A DNA stretch of 64,000 nucleotides from Cyclobacteriaceae bacterium (lineage in GTDB: Bacteria; Bacteroidota; Bacteroidia; Cytophagales; Cyclobacteriaceae): NCBI GenBank assembly GCA_016787645.1, contig JAEUUF010000002.1, positions 62,001 through 126,000 on the forward strand, read 5' to 3'. Positions 16,669 to 25,297 of the stretch are shown here, piece after piece; the first letter of the stretch is position 1, and the number at the start of each line of letters is the position of its first letter. The notes beneath the pieces are model-generated. The model worked only from the letters and a program-made list of their open reading frames with translations. It searched no databases and was not told the origin of the DNA. The translations under genes were made by a program, and so were the position numbers.

Positions 16669-17862
16669 ATGAAGTTTCTGAGAAACCAGCTTGATTCTGT
16701 CAAGCATAATTTTGAAAAGGGAGGGAAGTGGGAAAAGTATTTCTTTGCCTACGAGGCTTTTGAGACTTTCCTGTTTTCACCCAACACAACAACTGATGCC
16801 AAAGGGGCCCAGATTCGCGACGCGATTGACCTGAAGCGCCTGATGATGACCGTGATCATTGCCATGATTCCCTGTCTCATTTTTGGGATGTGGAATGTCG
16901 GTTATCAGCATTTCCTGGCTACTGGACAGTCGGGCTCCTTCATGGATGCGTTCCTGATCGGTCTGACAAAGACTGTACCCATTATTATTGTATCCTACGG
17001 TGTGGGGCTGGGAATTGAATTTGTATTTGCCACCATCCGACGCCACCCGGTCAACGAAGGTTTCCTGGTGACCGGGATGCTTATTCCCCTGGTGATGCCA
17101 CCGGATATTCCGCTCTGGCAGGTGGCCGTGGCGACAGCATTCGCCGTCGTGATTGGCAAAGAAGCTTTTGGAGGTACCGGGATGAACGTGGTGAATATTG
17201 CGCTGACCGCGCGAGCCTTCTTGTATTTCGCGTACCCTTCACAAATATCTGGTGAAGTTTGGACGTTGCTGGGTGATGGGGTCAAGCCGGTGGCTGGATA
17301 CTCTGGGGCAACACCCCTGGCCGTTGCCGCGGCTAGCACCGGCAATGTCGTAAATGATTTTGGTGCATTTGGAAGTGGATGGGCAGATGGAATCTATAGC
17401 TTAAAGAGCATGTTCCTCGGTACGATCCCCGGATGTATCGGTGAAACCTCTACGTTGATGTGCCTGATTGGCGCGTTCATCCTGATATTTACCGGAGTGG
17501 GCAGCTGGAAGATCATTGTGAGTGTCTTCGCGGGTGCGTGGGGAATGGGACTATTTATGAATGCGGTAGGGAGCACACCGTTTACCCAGTTGCCGGCACA
17601 CTATCACCTGGTAATGGGTGGCCTGGCGTTTGGTGCCGTGTTTATGGCTACCGATCCGGTGACAGCCGCGCAAACGGAAACTGGTAAGTGGATTTACGGG
17701 TTGCTGGTGGGCGTATTTACCGTGCTCATCCGTGTATTTAACCCGGCCTACCCGGAAGGGATCATGCTGGCGATCTTGTTGATGAACGTGTTCGCTCCGC
17801 TGATCGATTATTTTGTCGTGAGTGCCAACAAAAACCGAAGATTACAACGTGCGACAGTCTAA
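16669..17862 (+). CDS. nqrB: Na+-translocating NADH:quinone reductase subunit B
   Basis: NqrB is an integral membrane subunit that carries covalently bound FMN and lines the sodium path. The 397-residue sequence has about ten hydrophobic helices. The flavinylation motif SGAT is at residues 212-215, so Thr215 should carry FMN. The segments GGTGMNVVNIALTARAFLYFAYP and FMATDPVTAAQTETGKWIYGLLVG are typical of the family. It starts 7 bp after nqrA and overlaps nqrC. Confidence 0.96.
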   Translation: MKFLRNQLDSVKHNFEKGGKWEKYFFAYEAFETFLFSPNTTTDAKGAQIRDAIDLKRLMMTVIIAMIPCLIFGMWNVGYQHFLATGQSGSFMDAFLIGLTKTVPIIIVSYGVGLGIEFVFATIRRHPVNEGFLVTGMLIPLVMPPDIPLWQVAVATAFAVVIGKEAFGGTGMNVVNIALTARAFLYFAYPSQISGEVWTLLGDGVKPVAGYSGATPLAVAAASTGNVVNDFGAFGSGWADGIYSLKSMFLGTIPGCIGETSTLMCLIGAFILIFTGVGSWKIIVSVFAGAWGMGLFMNAVGSTPFTQLPAHYHLVMGGLAFGAVFMATDPVTAAQTETGKWIYGLLVGVFTVLIRVFNPAYPEGIMLAILLMNVFAPLIDYFVVSANKNRRLQRATV

Positions 17863-18571
17863 CACCTACATCATTCTTTACTCCGCCGCGATCACGATTG
17901 TGTGCGGAGGCCTCCTGGCGTTTGCATCCGTCAGCCTGAAAGAAAAGCAGGATGCCAACATTGCCATGGAGAAAAAGCAAAACATCCTTTCTTCGGTGAT
18001 TACCCTCAAAGAAGGTGATGACATTAACGCCATTTATGAAAGCCAGGTGAAAGGTTTTGTGCTGGATTATTCCGGCAATGTCAAAGAAGGACTAAAACCT
18101 GAGCAGGTTGACCTGGCAAAAGAGTATAAGAAAGCTCCTGCTGACCGGCTATTGCCGGTTTATGAATTCCGCAGTCAAAGTGACCCGAATAAGGTGGAGT
18201 ACGCAGTAATGCCGGTATTTGGCTACGGATTGTGGAACAACATCTCTGGTTTTGTGGCGGTGAAATCAGATTTCTCAACTATACAGGGAGTCAAGTTTCA
18301 GCATGTTGGTGAAACACCGGGATTGGGTGCCCGTATCGCTTCCGATGAGATCCAGGATCGCTACAAAGACAAGGCGATCTTTGACAACGGTGCGCTGGTC
18401 TCCGTCAACATGCAGAAGGGTGAAGGTCATGATTATTCGAACGATCCCCATAAAGTGGACGGCATGTCTGGTGCCACATTGACAGGCAAGGGAGTCAACA
18501 ACATGTTGAAGGACTATCTTGCTTGCTATGAGAACTACCTGAAGAAGAAGAGTGTACCCGTAAATCAATAA
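17849..18571 (+). CDS. nqrC: Na+-translocating NADH:quinone reductase subunit C
   Basis: NqrC has one N-terminal membrane helix (about residues 8-29) and a periplasmic domain with a covalent FMN. The motif SGATLT at residues 207-212 places FMN on Thr210. I chose GTG at 17849 ([21 protein letters not shown], 240 residues, overlapping nqrB by 14 bp) because GAAG lies 8 nt upstream and the N-terminus then fits the family. An alternative GTG at 17822 would add 9 residues. Confidence 0.95.
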   Translation: MRQSNTYIILYSAAITIVCGGLLAFASVSLKEKQDANIAMEKKQNILSSVITLKEGDDINAIYESQVKGFVLDYSGNVKEGLKPEQVDLAKEYKKAPADRLLPVYEFRSQSDPNKVEYAVMPVFGYGLWNNISGFVAVKSDFSTIQGVKFQHVGETPGLGARIASDEIQDRYKDKAIFDNGALVSVNMQKGEGHDYSNDPHKVDGMSGATLTGKGVNNMLKDYLACYENYLKKKSVPVNQ

Positions 18572-18575
18572 GATC

Positions 18576-19247
18576 ATGAGTGCAGAGACAGCAGTAGTCG
18601 AAGAAGTGAAGGAGAAAAAGTCGGAACCTCTTTTCTCCAAGAAGAACCAGAAACTGATGTCCAACCCATTGGACATTGACAATCCCATTACCGTTCAGGT
18701 ACTGGGAATTTGCTCCGCGCTGGCCGTAACTACCCAGATGAAGCCGGCTTTTGTGATGTCACTGGGGCTCACGATTGTGACGGCAAGTTCGAACGTGGCC
18801 ATTTCCATGATGCGCAACACGATTCCTTCACGCATCCGGATCATTGTACAGCTGGCCGTCGTATCGCTTTGGGTTATCCTCGTGGACCAGGTGTTGAAGG
18901 CCTATGTATATGACGTTTCGAAACAGTTGTCCGTGTTTGTGGGTCTGATCATTACGAACTGTATCGTAATGGGTCGACTGGAAGCTTTTGCCATGGGCAA
19001 TAAGCCATGGCCGTCATTCCTCGATGGACTGGGCAACGGGCTTGGTTATGGAATGATCCTGATGACCCTTGCAGTAGTTCGCGAACTATTCGGCGCAGGC
19101 TCATTATGGGGATTCAAAGTATTTGCTACACTGGGTATTCCGTACCAGGGCAATGGCCTGATGTTGTTGCCGGCAGGAGCCTGTATTCTGCTCGGTGTCA
19201 TTATCTGGGTACAGCGAACAATGAACGGATACCGGGAGTCACACTAA
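18576..19247 (+). CDS. nqrD: Na+-translocating NADH:quinone reductase subunit D
   Basis: NqrD is a six-helix membrane subunit, homologous to NqrE with inverted topology, that helps coordinate the intramembrane iron cluster and the sodium gate. The 223-residue protein has a charged N-terminal extension of about 30 residues ([26 protein letters not shown]). The membrane part carries the family segment [39 protein letters not shown], which includes one of the cluster cysteines. It is 4 bp after nqrC. Confidence 0.95.
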   Translation: MSAETAVVEEVKEKKSEPLFSKKNQKLMSNPLDIDNPITVQVLGICSALAVTTQMKPAFVMSLGLTIVTASSNVAISMMRNTIPSRIRIIVQLAVVSLWVILVDQVLKAYVYDVSKQLSVFVGLIITNCIVMGRLEAFAMGNKPWPSFLDGLGNGLGYGMILMTLAVVRELFGAGSLWGFKVFATLGIPYQGNGLMLLPAGACILLGVIIWVQRTMNGYRESH

Positions 19248-19259
19248 AGAAGCAGTATC

Positions 19260-19874
19260 ATGGAGAATATCATCAACATTGGCGTCCGGTCGATTTTTAT
19301 CGACAACATGATCTTTGCCTACTTCCTGGGCATGTGTTCTTTCCTGGCTATCTCCAAGAAAGTTAAAACGGCCTTCGGTCTCGGCATAGCCGTAATTTTC
19401 GTGATTGGGATTACGGTACCAATCAACTGGCTGATTCAAAACTATCTCCTTGTTCCGGGATCCTTCGCTTTTTTGGGCCCTGAATTTGCCGAGATCGACC
19501 TGGGTTTCTTGCAGTTCATCGTATTTATTTCTGTGATCGCGGCCATGACACAATTGACTGAGATGGCGGTTGAGAAATTTTCGCCTGCGCTGTATGGAAC
19601 GCTCGGGATATTCCTGCCGCTGATTGCGGTGAACTGCTCGGTACTTGGCGCGGCCCTTTTCATGGTGGGTCGTCCCTATAACCTGGCCGAGGCCACCACT
19701 TTTGGATTAGGCTCAGGGATTGGCTGGATGCTGGCTATCGTTGCGCTGGCCGGTGTGCGCGAGAAAATGAAATACTCGAACGTGCCCGCCCCGCTGAGGG
19801 GATTGGGTATTACGTTTATCCTCGTCGGACTGATGTCATTGGGATTCCTGAGCTTCCTCGGGTTCTCGCTGTAA
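19260..19874 (+). CDS. nqrE: Na+-translocating NADH:quinone reductase subunit E
   Basis: NqrE is the six-helix partner of NqrD. The 204-residue sequence shows [30 protein letters not shown] near the N-terminus, with one cluster cysteine. It then has [45 protein letters not shown] with the second. It is the last recognisable nqr gene here. The expected nqrF does not follow; instead a hairpin and a DUF502 gene come next. Confidence 0.95.
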   Translation: MENIINIGVRSIFIDNMIFAYFLGMCSFLAISKKVKTAFGLGIAVIFVIGITVPINWLIQNYLLVPGSFAFLGPEFAEIDLGFLQFIVFISVIAAMTQLTEMAVEKFSPALYGTLGIFLPLIAVNCSVLGAALFMVGRPYNLAEATTFGLGSGIGWMLAIVALAGVREKMKYSNVPAPLRGLGITFILVGLMSLGFLSFLGFSL

Positions 19875-19889
19875 GTATTAAACATTCAT

Positions 19890-19931
19890 GAACCTCCTCC
19901 TTTCCTGATCTGAAGGAAAACGGGGAGGTTC
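19890..19931 (+). promoter_or_regulatory. Strong hairpin between nqrE and the DUF502 gene, covering a GGAGG
   Basis: GAACCTCC (19890-19897) pairs with GGAGGTTC (19924-19931), and inside it TTTCCT (19901-19906) pairs with AGGAAA (19914-19919). No T-run follows. The GGAGG at 19924-19928 lies 10 nt before the ATG at 19939, so the hairpin would hide a Shine-Dalgarno-like sequence. It could also be the processed or terminated end of the nqr transcript. Confidence 0.5.
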
Positions 19932-19938
19932 TCGCTTT

Positions 19939-20520
19939 ATGAGAAACCTTGCTGGTAAGATTGTTCGGTACTTCTTCAATGGGACGCTTTTTATCGTTCC
20001 ATTGGTTGCCACGATTTATGTCATTATTGTCGGCTTCCGCTGGCTTGACAGCCGCCTGAACCTGCCTTACCCGGGTGTCGGGTTCATCATCATTCTTACC
20101 GCCATCACACTCTTTGGTTATTTCACAACCAACTTCGCGTTTCAAACTTTTTCCAATTGGTTTGATAGCTTGATGAGCCGCATCCCCATGGTGAAGCTGA
20201 TCTATGGGTCGGTCAAGGACCTATTGGCCGCCTTTGTAGGCGACAAACGTAAGTTTAATCAACCCGTGCTCGTGACTATTAACAAGGAGAACACCCTTCA
20301 TCGGGTTGGATTTATCACGCAATCGGATTTGACCGACATCGGCCTGCCGGATATGGTGGTGGTGTATTTTCCACAGTCGTATGCGTTTGCCGGAGACCAT
20401 TTTGTGGTCTCTCGGGCCAATGTGAAGCCGCTGAACATTTCCGGGTCACAGGCCATGAAGTTTATCATCTCCGGTGGAGTTTCGGGATTTAAGGAAACTC
20501 CCGGTAACTTAGCCTCATGA
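19939..20520 (+). CDS. DUF502 family membrane protein
   Basis: The 193-residue protein has two N-terminal membrane helices (about residues 13-35 and 48-66) and a cytoplasmic part. That part contains the family segments SLMSRIPMVKLIYGSVKDLLAAF, VGFITQSDL and MVVVYFPQSYAFAGDHFVV, ending in the MKFIISGGVSG motif. This is the DUF502 pattern; the function of the family is not established. Translation may depend on the upstream hairpin. Its stop overlaps the next start by 4 bp (ATGA), so the two are translationally coupled. Confidence 0.87.
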   Translation: MRNLAGKIVRYFFNGTLFIVPLVATIYVIIVGFRWLDSRLNLPYPGVGFIIILTAITLFGYFTTNFAFQTFSNWFDSLMSRIPMVKLIYGSVKDLLAAFVGDKRKFNQPVLVTINKENTLHRVGFITQSDLTDIGLPDMVVVYFPQSYAFAGDHFVVSRANVKPLNISGSQAMKFIISGGVSGFKETPGNLAS

Positions 20521-20891
20521 GACGGTTGCTATTATTGATGATGCTATTGGTCGGTTGCCAGGAAAACGAAGCCGATGCACCGGAGTTACTTACCAAACCC
20601 GCGCAACAGATCGGGGCAACCAGTGTGGTAATGGAAGCTGAAATCCGAGGGGTCGGCCCCATTCGACCGATCAAGTATGGATTTCTTTGGGATATCCAGG
20701 GCAATGATCTTACCCTCGCTTCTGCGCCGAACAAAAATATTACCGGGACCACATCGAGTCCTCAACCATACAGCATCAAAGTCGAGACGCTTCTTCCTGC
20801 TACTACATACTTCTACCGAAGCTTCGCCGCCAACAACGACTTCACTCGGATCTATTATGGAGCAGTAGTGTCGTTTACGACATTACCTTAG
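20517..20891 (+). CDS. Small lipoprotein with fibronectin type III-like domain
   Basis: The 124-residue product has a lipoprotein signal (MRRLLLLMMLLVGC) with Cys14 as lipidation site. The mature part resembles one fibronectin III-type beta sandwich: a TSVVMEAEIRGVG strand pair, KYGFLWDIQG, and the ending PATTYFYRSFAANNDFTRIYYGAVVSFTTLP. This 'TTYFYRSFA...G...SFTT' ending is common in Bacteroidota surface lipoproteins. It overlaps the DUF502 gene by 4 bp. No ligand or function can be given. Confidence 0.7.
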   Translation: MRRLLLLMMLLVGCQENEADAPELLTKPAQQIGATSVVMEAEIRGVGPIRPIKYGFLWDIQGNDLTLASAPNKNITGTTSSPQPYSIKVETLLPATTYFYRSFAANNDFTRIYYGAVVSFTTLP

Positions 20892-20941
20892 TCCCGCTTC
20901 GGTGGCTGAGGTTCCCGAAGCCACCAGTGGAAGTACGGGAA

Positions 20942-22114
20942 TTACGCAATCACCCCTGACCCCACCAGTTCTTCCCCTTCGTACCAGGCGGCAAACTGCC
21001 CTGGAGTGACCCCGCGCTGCGGACGATCAAATACGATATATATACCTTCATCCCTGCGAAAAAGTGTACAAGGTTCCAGGGGTTGACGATATCGAATCCG
21101 TGCCATGTACGATTTCGATTCGCCAGGTTTGAGATTGAAGTCCGGCCTAACCCAGTGATCTTCATGGCCCAGAAACAAGCCGCGACGGTAGAGTCCCGGG
21201 TGGTCTTCACCCATGCCAGTATATAATATATTATCCTTCGTATCGGTTCCAATCACAAACAAGGGGCGCTCAAATCCACCGAGGTTGAGGCCGCGTCGTT
21301 GCCCTATCGTATAATAATGGGCGCCGTTGTGCTCACCCACCACTTCCCCGGAGTCGGGATTCAGTGGATACGGTTGTGTCAATTCAGCTAATTCAACGGC
21401 ATGAGCGGCACCGGAGAATATCGATGAGTTCGCGGGAACTTCAACAACTTTTCCTTTCCGGGGCTTTAACTGCTGCTGAAGGAAATCCGGGAGATGGACT
21501 TTGCCGATGAAACAGAGACCCTGTGAATCCTTTTTCTCTGCAGTAGAAATGCCGGCCTTGCGCGCAATGTCACGCACTTCCGGCTTGAGCAGTTCGCCGA
21601 CCGGGAACAGCGCTTTGGCCAACTGATCCTGGCGCAACTGGCAGAGAAAGTAACTTTGATCTTTGTTCGGGTCCTTTCCCGCCAGTAGTCGATAGACCGT
21701 GTTTCCGTTCACGGTGGTTTCACCTTTCCGTGCATAGTGACCTGTAGCCACGAAATCGGCACCCAGTTTAAGTGCAGCTTTCAGGAAGATGTCAAACTTG
21801 ATCTCGCGGTTGCAGAGTACATCGGGATTGGGCGTCCGGCCGCGCTCGTATTCGGCGAACATGTAATCCACAATCCGCTGTTTGTATTCCACACTGAGGT
21901 CGATGGTCTGGAACGGGATGCCCAGCTGCTGGGATACGATCATGGCGTCGTTGCTGTCGTCCAGCCACGGGCACTCGTTGCTGATAGTGACCGAATCGTC
22001 GTGCCAGTTTTTCATGAACATGGCGATGACCTCATACCCCTGTTCTTTCAGCAGGTATGCGGCGACGCTTGAATCGACGCCGCCAGAAAGGCCAACCACC
22101 ACCCGTTTCTTCAT
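20942..22114 (-). CDS. mnmA: tRNA-specific 2-thiouridylase MnmA
   Basis: MnmA adds sulfur to U34 of tRNA-Glu, -Gln and -Lys using persulfide sulfur and ATP. The 390-residue protein has the PP-loop motif SGGVDSS (10-16). The catalytic cysteines are Cys101 in [13 protein letters not shown] and Cys201 in [11 protein letters not shown], both present. The C-terminal beta-barrel domains include [15 protein letters not shown]. Its ATG overlaps the stop of the upstream TlpA-like gene by 4 bp. Confidence 0.96.
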   Translation of the reverse strand: MKKRVVVGLSGGVDSSVAAYLLKEQGYEVIAMFMKNWHDDSVTISNECPWLDDSNDAMIVSQQLGIPFQTIDLSVEYKQRIVDYMFAEYERGRTPNPDVLCNREIKFDIFLKAALKLGADFVATGHYARKGETTVNGNTVYRLLAGKDPNKDQSYFLCQLRQDQLAKALFPVGELLKPEVRDIARKAGISTAEKKDSQGLCFIGKVHLPDFLQQQLKPRKGKVVEVPANSSIFSGAAHAVELAELTQPYPLNPDSGEVVGEHNGAHYYTIGQRRGLNLGGFERPLFVIGTDTKDNILYTGMGEDHPGLYRRGLFLGHEDHWVRPDFNLKPGESKSYMARIRYRQPLEPCTLFRRDEGIYIVFDRPQRGVTPGQFAAWYEGEELVGSGVIA

Positions 22115-23352
22115 TTTATATTGATGGAAGAAGTCGTTTTCTCGTTTAAAAGTTCATTGATGAGCTGATTAAATCGCTCCTTGAACCGCTCGTGATAGAT
22201 TCCGGTGCCGGGCCCTTCAAAACCCGTATAAATGTGCTTCACCTTGCCATCCCGTCCGATTAGGATGGTTGTGGGAAATGCCAAGACTCGGTTGAGCATA
22301 GGCAGCGTCTTCGCCGCCTCTTCCTTGTCGTTAATCCCAGCGATAACAAATTCATAAGGCACATTCAGCTTCTCTTTCATCTTGATCACGCGTGACGACG
22401 CATAGTCAAACTCGGGTTTTCTTTCGTAAGCGAGGCCGAGGATTTCCACCCCGCGATCATGGTTATCGCGATACCATTGGCTGAGGAATTTGGTTTCGTC
22501 CATGCAGTTCGGACACCACGTACCGAAGATCTGCAGGATGAGGACTTTATCCCGGAAGCGTTCGTCTGTCGGCTTTACCGGCTTGCCATTTACGTCAGGG
22601 AAGGTAAAGTCAATCCGCTCGTAGCCTTCCTTAAGGAGTGTCAACGACTCAGGATCGGGCATTTTTGCATTGGGATTCTTCACGCCATAGAATACTTCAT
22701 GGGCACTCTTACCCGAATAGTAATCGCCATGAATGGAATCGCCCGACAGGGTAGCCGTGAACAGGAAGGCATGGTTACCATCAAAGGTGCTGAGGTTTAA
22801 TTGACCGTCCACGACATTCCCTTCCAGGTACCGGTAATCACCCACCGGAGTCAGAAATGTTCCGGTGAGGTGATTGCCTTTTTGTTCAAAAACTCCCACC
22901 GAAGTATAAGCGGGATCTTTGTCAGGTTTGAATTCCAGTTGATATGTACCCGAGTAATCGGGGGCCGTTGCTTCCTCAGAATTTTTGACAAACCGGTAGT
23001 CGTCTCCCAACGATGCGGTGAAGGGCAGGCTGAAGTCGGGTGCGTACTTCTTGTAGAAGGTACCCGTCAGCATGTTCCCGCTTACCTTGCCGCGGAGATC
23101 CGCATCAAAAACATGAAGGGTCATAAACACGGAATCATTCCGAAAACTGATTTCGTCCAGCAAAATCTTTTCAGTGACATTCTTGAGGTAGGCCTGGTAA
23201 CTATTACCTGTCTTTTCCACATCGAACGTAAAGGGCAGCTCTTTTCCCTGCAGGGCAATGACGCCTCGCCAGGTACCGGTCTTGAGGTCGGGAGGATTTG
23301 GTTGGCAAGAAAGAATAAGTGAAATAGAGGAGAAAAGGAGCAAAAAGCGCAT
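22111..23352 (-). CDS. TlpA-like thioredoxin-fold lipoprotein
   Basis: Starting at ATG 23352 the product has 413 residues with a lipoprotein signal ending LILSC (Cys16). A longer ORF upstream lacks a signal and is not used. Residues about 25-235 form a beta-rich N-terminal region of unknown fold. Residues about 245-405 are a TlpA/AhpC-type thioredoxin domain with the redox motif WCPNC (Cys280, Cys283) and a cis-Pro region ([22 protein letters not shown]). It probably reduces disulfides of envelope proteins. It is co-transcribed with mnmA (ATGA overlap), an odd functional pairing. A TTATTTTG-like -7 element (minus strand, 23390-23383) lies about 30 bp upstream. Confidence 0.87.
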   Translation of the reverse strand: MRFLLLFSSISLILSCQPNPPDLKTGTWRGVIALQGKELPFTFDVEKTGNSYQAYLKNVTEKILLDEISFRNDSVFMTLHVFDADLRGKVSGNMLTGTFYKKYAPDFSLPFTASLGDDYRFVKNSEEATAPDYSGTYQLEFKPDKDPAYTSVGVFEQKGNHLTGTFLTPVGDYRYLEGNVVDGQLNLSTFDGNHAFLFTATLSGDSIHGDYYSGKSAHEVFYGVKNPNAKMPDPESLTLLKEGYERIDFTFPDVNGKPVKPTDERFRDKVLILQIFGTWCPNCMDETKFLSQWYRDNHDRGVEILGLAYERKPEFDYASSRVIKMKEKLNVPYEFVIAGINDKEEAAKTLPMLNRVLAFPTTILIGRDGKVKHIYTGFEGPGTGIYHERFKERFNQLINELLNEKTTSSINIK

Positions 23353-23394
23353 CTTGACGGGATTTTTGAGGATAGAACGGTGCAAAATAAAGAA

Positions 23395-24513
23395 ATGTTC
23401 ACCAGACTCCGGGTGTTGGAATTGGCCTCCGTCCTGGCCGGTCCCAGTGTGGGCCAGTTCTTCGCCGAGTTGGGCGCCGAGGTGATCAAAATCGAAAACC
23501 CGCACACGGGTGGTGATGTAACCCGCACGTGGAAAGGTGCAGATGAGAAAACCGACGACCGTTCCGCTTACTTCTCCTGTTGCAATTGGGGTAAGAAATC
23601 AGTCTTACTGGATATTAGTACCCCGGAGGGCCAGTCAGCCGTCACCAAAATCGCTTCAACATCAGATGTCGTTATCGCAAGTTACAAGCCCGGGGACGCA
23701 GAAAGACTTCGTGTGGACTATGAGACATTCCGAAAAGTTCAACCGGCCATTATTTATGGGATGATATCCGGCTATGGTGCGGACGATAACCGGGTTGGCT
23801 ATGATGCGGTCATCCAGGCGGAGTCTGGTTTTATGGATCTTAATGGCGAACCTTCTTCATCGCCGACTAAAATGCCTGTGGCCTTGATCGATATCATGGC
23901 GGCTCATCAACTTAAGGAAGCGCTGCTCCTCGCTTTGCTTCGAAAAGAACAGACGGGTGAGGGGGGCAAGGTGGAGGTATCGTTGCTGGAGACAGCCCTG
24001 GCATCGTTGGCTAACCAGGCGACCAACTGGCTGGTAGGGGGAAAGGTGCCGTCGCGACAAGGCTCCGCCCACCCGAACATTGCTCCTTATGGGGATTCGT
24101 TTGTAACCCGCGATGGGAAGCGATTGCTTCTGGCGGTGGGTAATGACCGTCAATTTGCTGAATTACTTATGGTGCTGGGCCTGGACCCCTCACATCCGCA
24201 GTGGATTAAATTCAGGACCAATCCGCAAAGGGTGCAAAATCGGGAGTCACTCAAGGTGCTGCTGAACAATGCCATCGGTCAGACCAAGAGCGCTGAACTC
24301 ATTGGGGCACTGCACCTGCATAAAATTCCCGCAGGAATAATTAAAGATGTTCGTGACGCACTCCAAGTGTCGGCTGCCACCTACTTAACCCTTGCAGGTG
24401 GGGGTCTTCATGGATTGCGAACCTTCGTTGCACGTGGCTTCACTCAATCAGCACTCAGTCCACCCCCGCACTTGGGAGAGCATACTACTGAAGTCTTAAG
24501 CCACTTGTCTTAA
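23395..24513 (+). CDS. Class III (CaiB/BaiF family) CoA-transferase
   Basis: The enzyme family moves CoA between acyl-CoA and a carboxylate through an aspartyl-CoA thioester. The 372-residue product starts FTRLRVLELASVLAGPSVGQFFAELGAEVIKIENP, typical of the family. The presumed catalytic Asp166 lies in PVALIDIMAAHQL. Other markers are SYKPGDAERL and ISGYGADDNRVGYDAVIQAESG. I prefer ATG 23395 over an in-frame GTG at 23380. Substrate is unknown and no pathway genes are adjacent. Confidence 0.88.
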   Translation: MFTRLRVLELASVLAGPSVGQFFAELGAEVIKIENPHTGGDVTRTWKGADEKTDDRSAYFSCCNWGKKSVLLDISTPEGQSAVTKIASTSDVVIASYKPGDAERLRVDYETFRKVQPAIIYGMISGYGADDNRVGYDAVIQAESGFMDLNGEPSSSPTKMPVALIDIMAAHQLKEALLLALLRKEQTGEGGKVEVSLLETALASLANQATNWLVGGKVPSRQGSAHPNIAPYGDSFVTRDGKRLLLAVGNDRQFAELLMVLGLDPSHPQWIKFRTNPQRVQNRESLKVLLNNAIGQTKSAELIGALHLHKIPAGIIKDVRDALQVSAATYLTLAGGGLHGLRTFVARGFTQSALSPPPHLGEHTTEVLSHLS

Positions 24514-24540
24514 ATACTTGTTTAGGGCACTTCTGACTTA

Positions 24541-24568
24541 ACTGGTTCTTCCAAACCAGTCTTTTCTT
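24541..24568 (+). terminator. Probable terminator after the CoA-transferase gene
   Basis: ACTGGTT (24541-24547) pairs with AACCAGT (24554-24560), with a 6-nt loop, followed by CTTTTCTT. The 7-bp stem with a short T-rich tail is consistent with a modest intrinsic terminator 28 bp past the stop codon. Confidence 0.55.
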
Positions 24569-24730
24569 AAGATATACTCCCACTAGCTCCCACGCTTCGG
24601 CAAGTCAAAATCCCGTTTTTTTAACACTCTCATTACTAATCATTTATCTAATTGCTCCAATCCCATTGGTGAAGACTGTCTCTTCCAAAAAAGTGCCCTG
24701 AATGTGCTGAAAAAGAGGATTATTGGTAAA

Positions 24731-24756
24731 AAAGTGGTTTAAAGTGGAGGAAAGTG
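24731..24756 (+). promoter_or_regulatory. Putative MraZ operator: three AAGTGG repeats at 10-bp spacing
   Basis: AAGTGG occurs at 24731, 24741 and 24751, exactly one helical turn apart. MraZ is known in other bacteria to bind several GTGG-type direct repeats with 10-bp periodicity upstream of its own gene; the arrangement here matches that design. The repeats end 13 bp before an exact -7 element and cover the expected -33 region, which fits autoregulation of the dcw operon. Confidence 0.75.
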
Positions 24757-24768
24757 GGTTGAAATTGC

Positions 24769-24776
24769 ATAAGTTT
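24769..24776 (+). promoter_or_regulatory. Putative -7 promoter element of the dcw operon
   Basis: TAAGTTTG is an exact TAnnTTTG match, 62 bp upstream of the mraZ ATG. No clear -33 TTTG is present because the MraZ-type repeats occupy that position. Transcription would start around 24783, leaving a leader of about 55 nt. Confidence 0.5.
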
Positions 24777-24837
24777 GCTTAAGAAGGACCCGAAAACCGC
24801 AAGGGGACCGGGGAGTTCAAGACAACCACTATTCGTC

Positions 24838-25281
24838 ATGACTTTCTTCACCAGTGAATTTGAGTGCAAGCTCGACGCCAAAGGCAGGTTAGTTCTGCCT
24901 TCGCGGATCAAAGCTCAGCTCCCCGAAGGCGGGGGCGACGAGCTCGTGATCCGCAAGGGCTTTGAGCCGTGCCTCATTCTCTATCCCATGGTGGAGTTCA
25001 AGAAGGTCTTCTCAAAAATTTCCGGGCTGAACGAGTTCAACGAGGAGTACCGCAAACTGCAGCGGAACTTCCTGTCTGGCGTAGTCACGGTCGAGCTGGA
25101 TAACAACGGCCGCCTGCTGATTCCCAAGAACATGCTCAGCTATGCCCAGTTGGACAAGGAAGCGATCCTGGTCGGCACGGGCAACAAAGTCGAGGTTTGG
25201 AATCCCTCCGTCTACGAGAAGCACCAAATCACCGATCCTAGTGAGTTGTCAAAACTGGCAGGGAAATATTTGAATGAGTAG
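24838..25281 (+). CDS. mraZ: Transcriptional regulator MraZ
   Basis: MraZ is an AbrB-like DNA-binding protein that forms ring oligomers and regulates the division and cell-wall cluster it heads. From ATG 24838 the product has 147 residues and starts TFFTSEFECKLDAKGRLVLPSRIKAQLP. This is the first SpoVT/AbrB half (residues about 5-50); the second (about 75-120) contains VTVELDNNGRLLIPKNMLSYAQL. A longer frame from 24775 would add 21 unrelated residues overlapping the promoter and is rejected. GTGG-type repeats lie just upstream. Confidence 0.95.
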   Translation: MTFFTSEFECKLDAKGRLVLPSRIKAQLPEGGGDELVIRKGFEPCLILYPMVEFKKVFSKISGLNEFNEEYRKLQRNFLSGVVTVELDNNGRLLIPKNMLSYAQLDKEAILVGTGNKVEVWNPSVYEKHQITDPSELSKLAGKYLNE

Positions 25282-25297
25282 GGGCTGGCTTCGTGCT

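Larger units (their letters stand above)
24514..24837 (+). other. Gene-free stretch between the CoA-transferase and mraZ
   Basis: These 324 bp contain a terminator-like hairpin near the start, an AT-rich middle with no reading frame of note, and the mraZ operator and promoter at the end. A 9-bp inverted match AGGGCACTT (around 24532) and AAGTGCCCT (around 24692) brackets the middle; it may be chance. Nothing else is visible. Confidence 0.6.

Noticed and set aside
15297-19874. Locus as an RNF complex
   Set aside because: nqrA is present with NqrA-specific motifs, subunit order is A-B-C-D-E as in NQR, and there is no RnfB/RnfC ferredoxin-type protein.
23353-23505. Extended N-terminus for the TlpA-like lipoprotein gene
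   Set aside because: It would put 51 residues before a clear lipoprotein signal peptide and overlap the divergent CoA-transferase start.
24775-24837. Extended mraZ start at 24775
   Set aside because: The extra 21 residues overlap the putative -7 element and leader and do not fit the MraZ family; ATG 24838 gives the canonical N-terminus.
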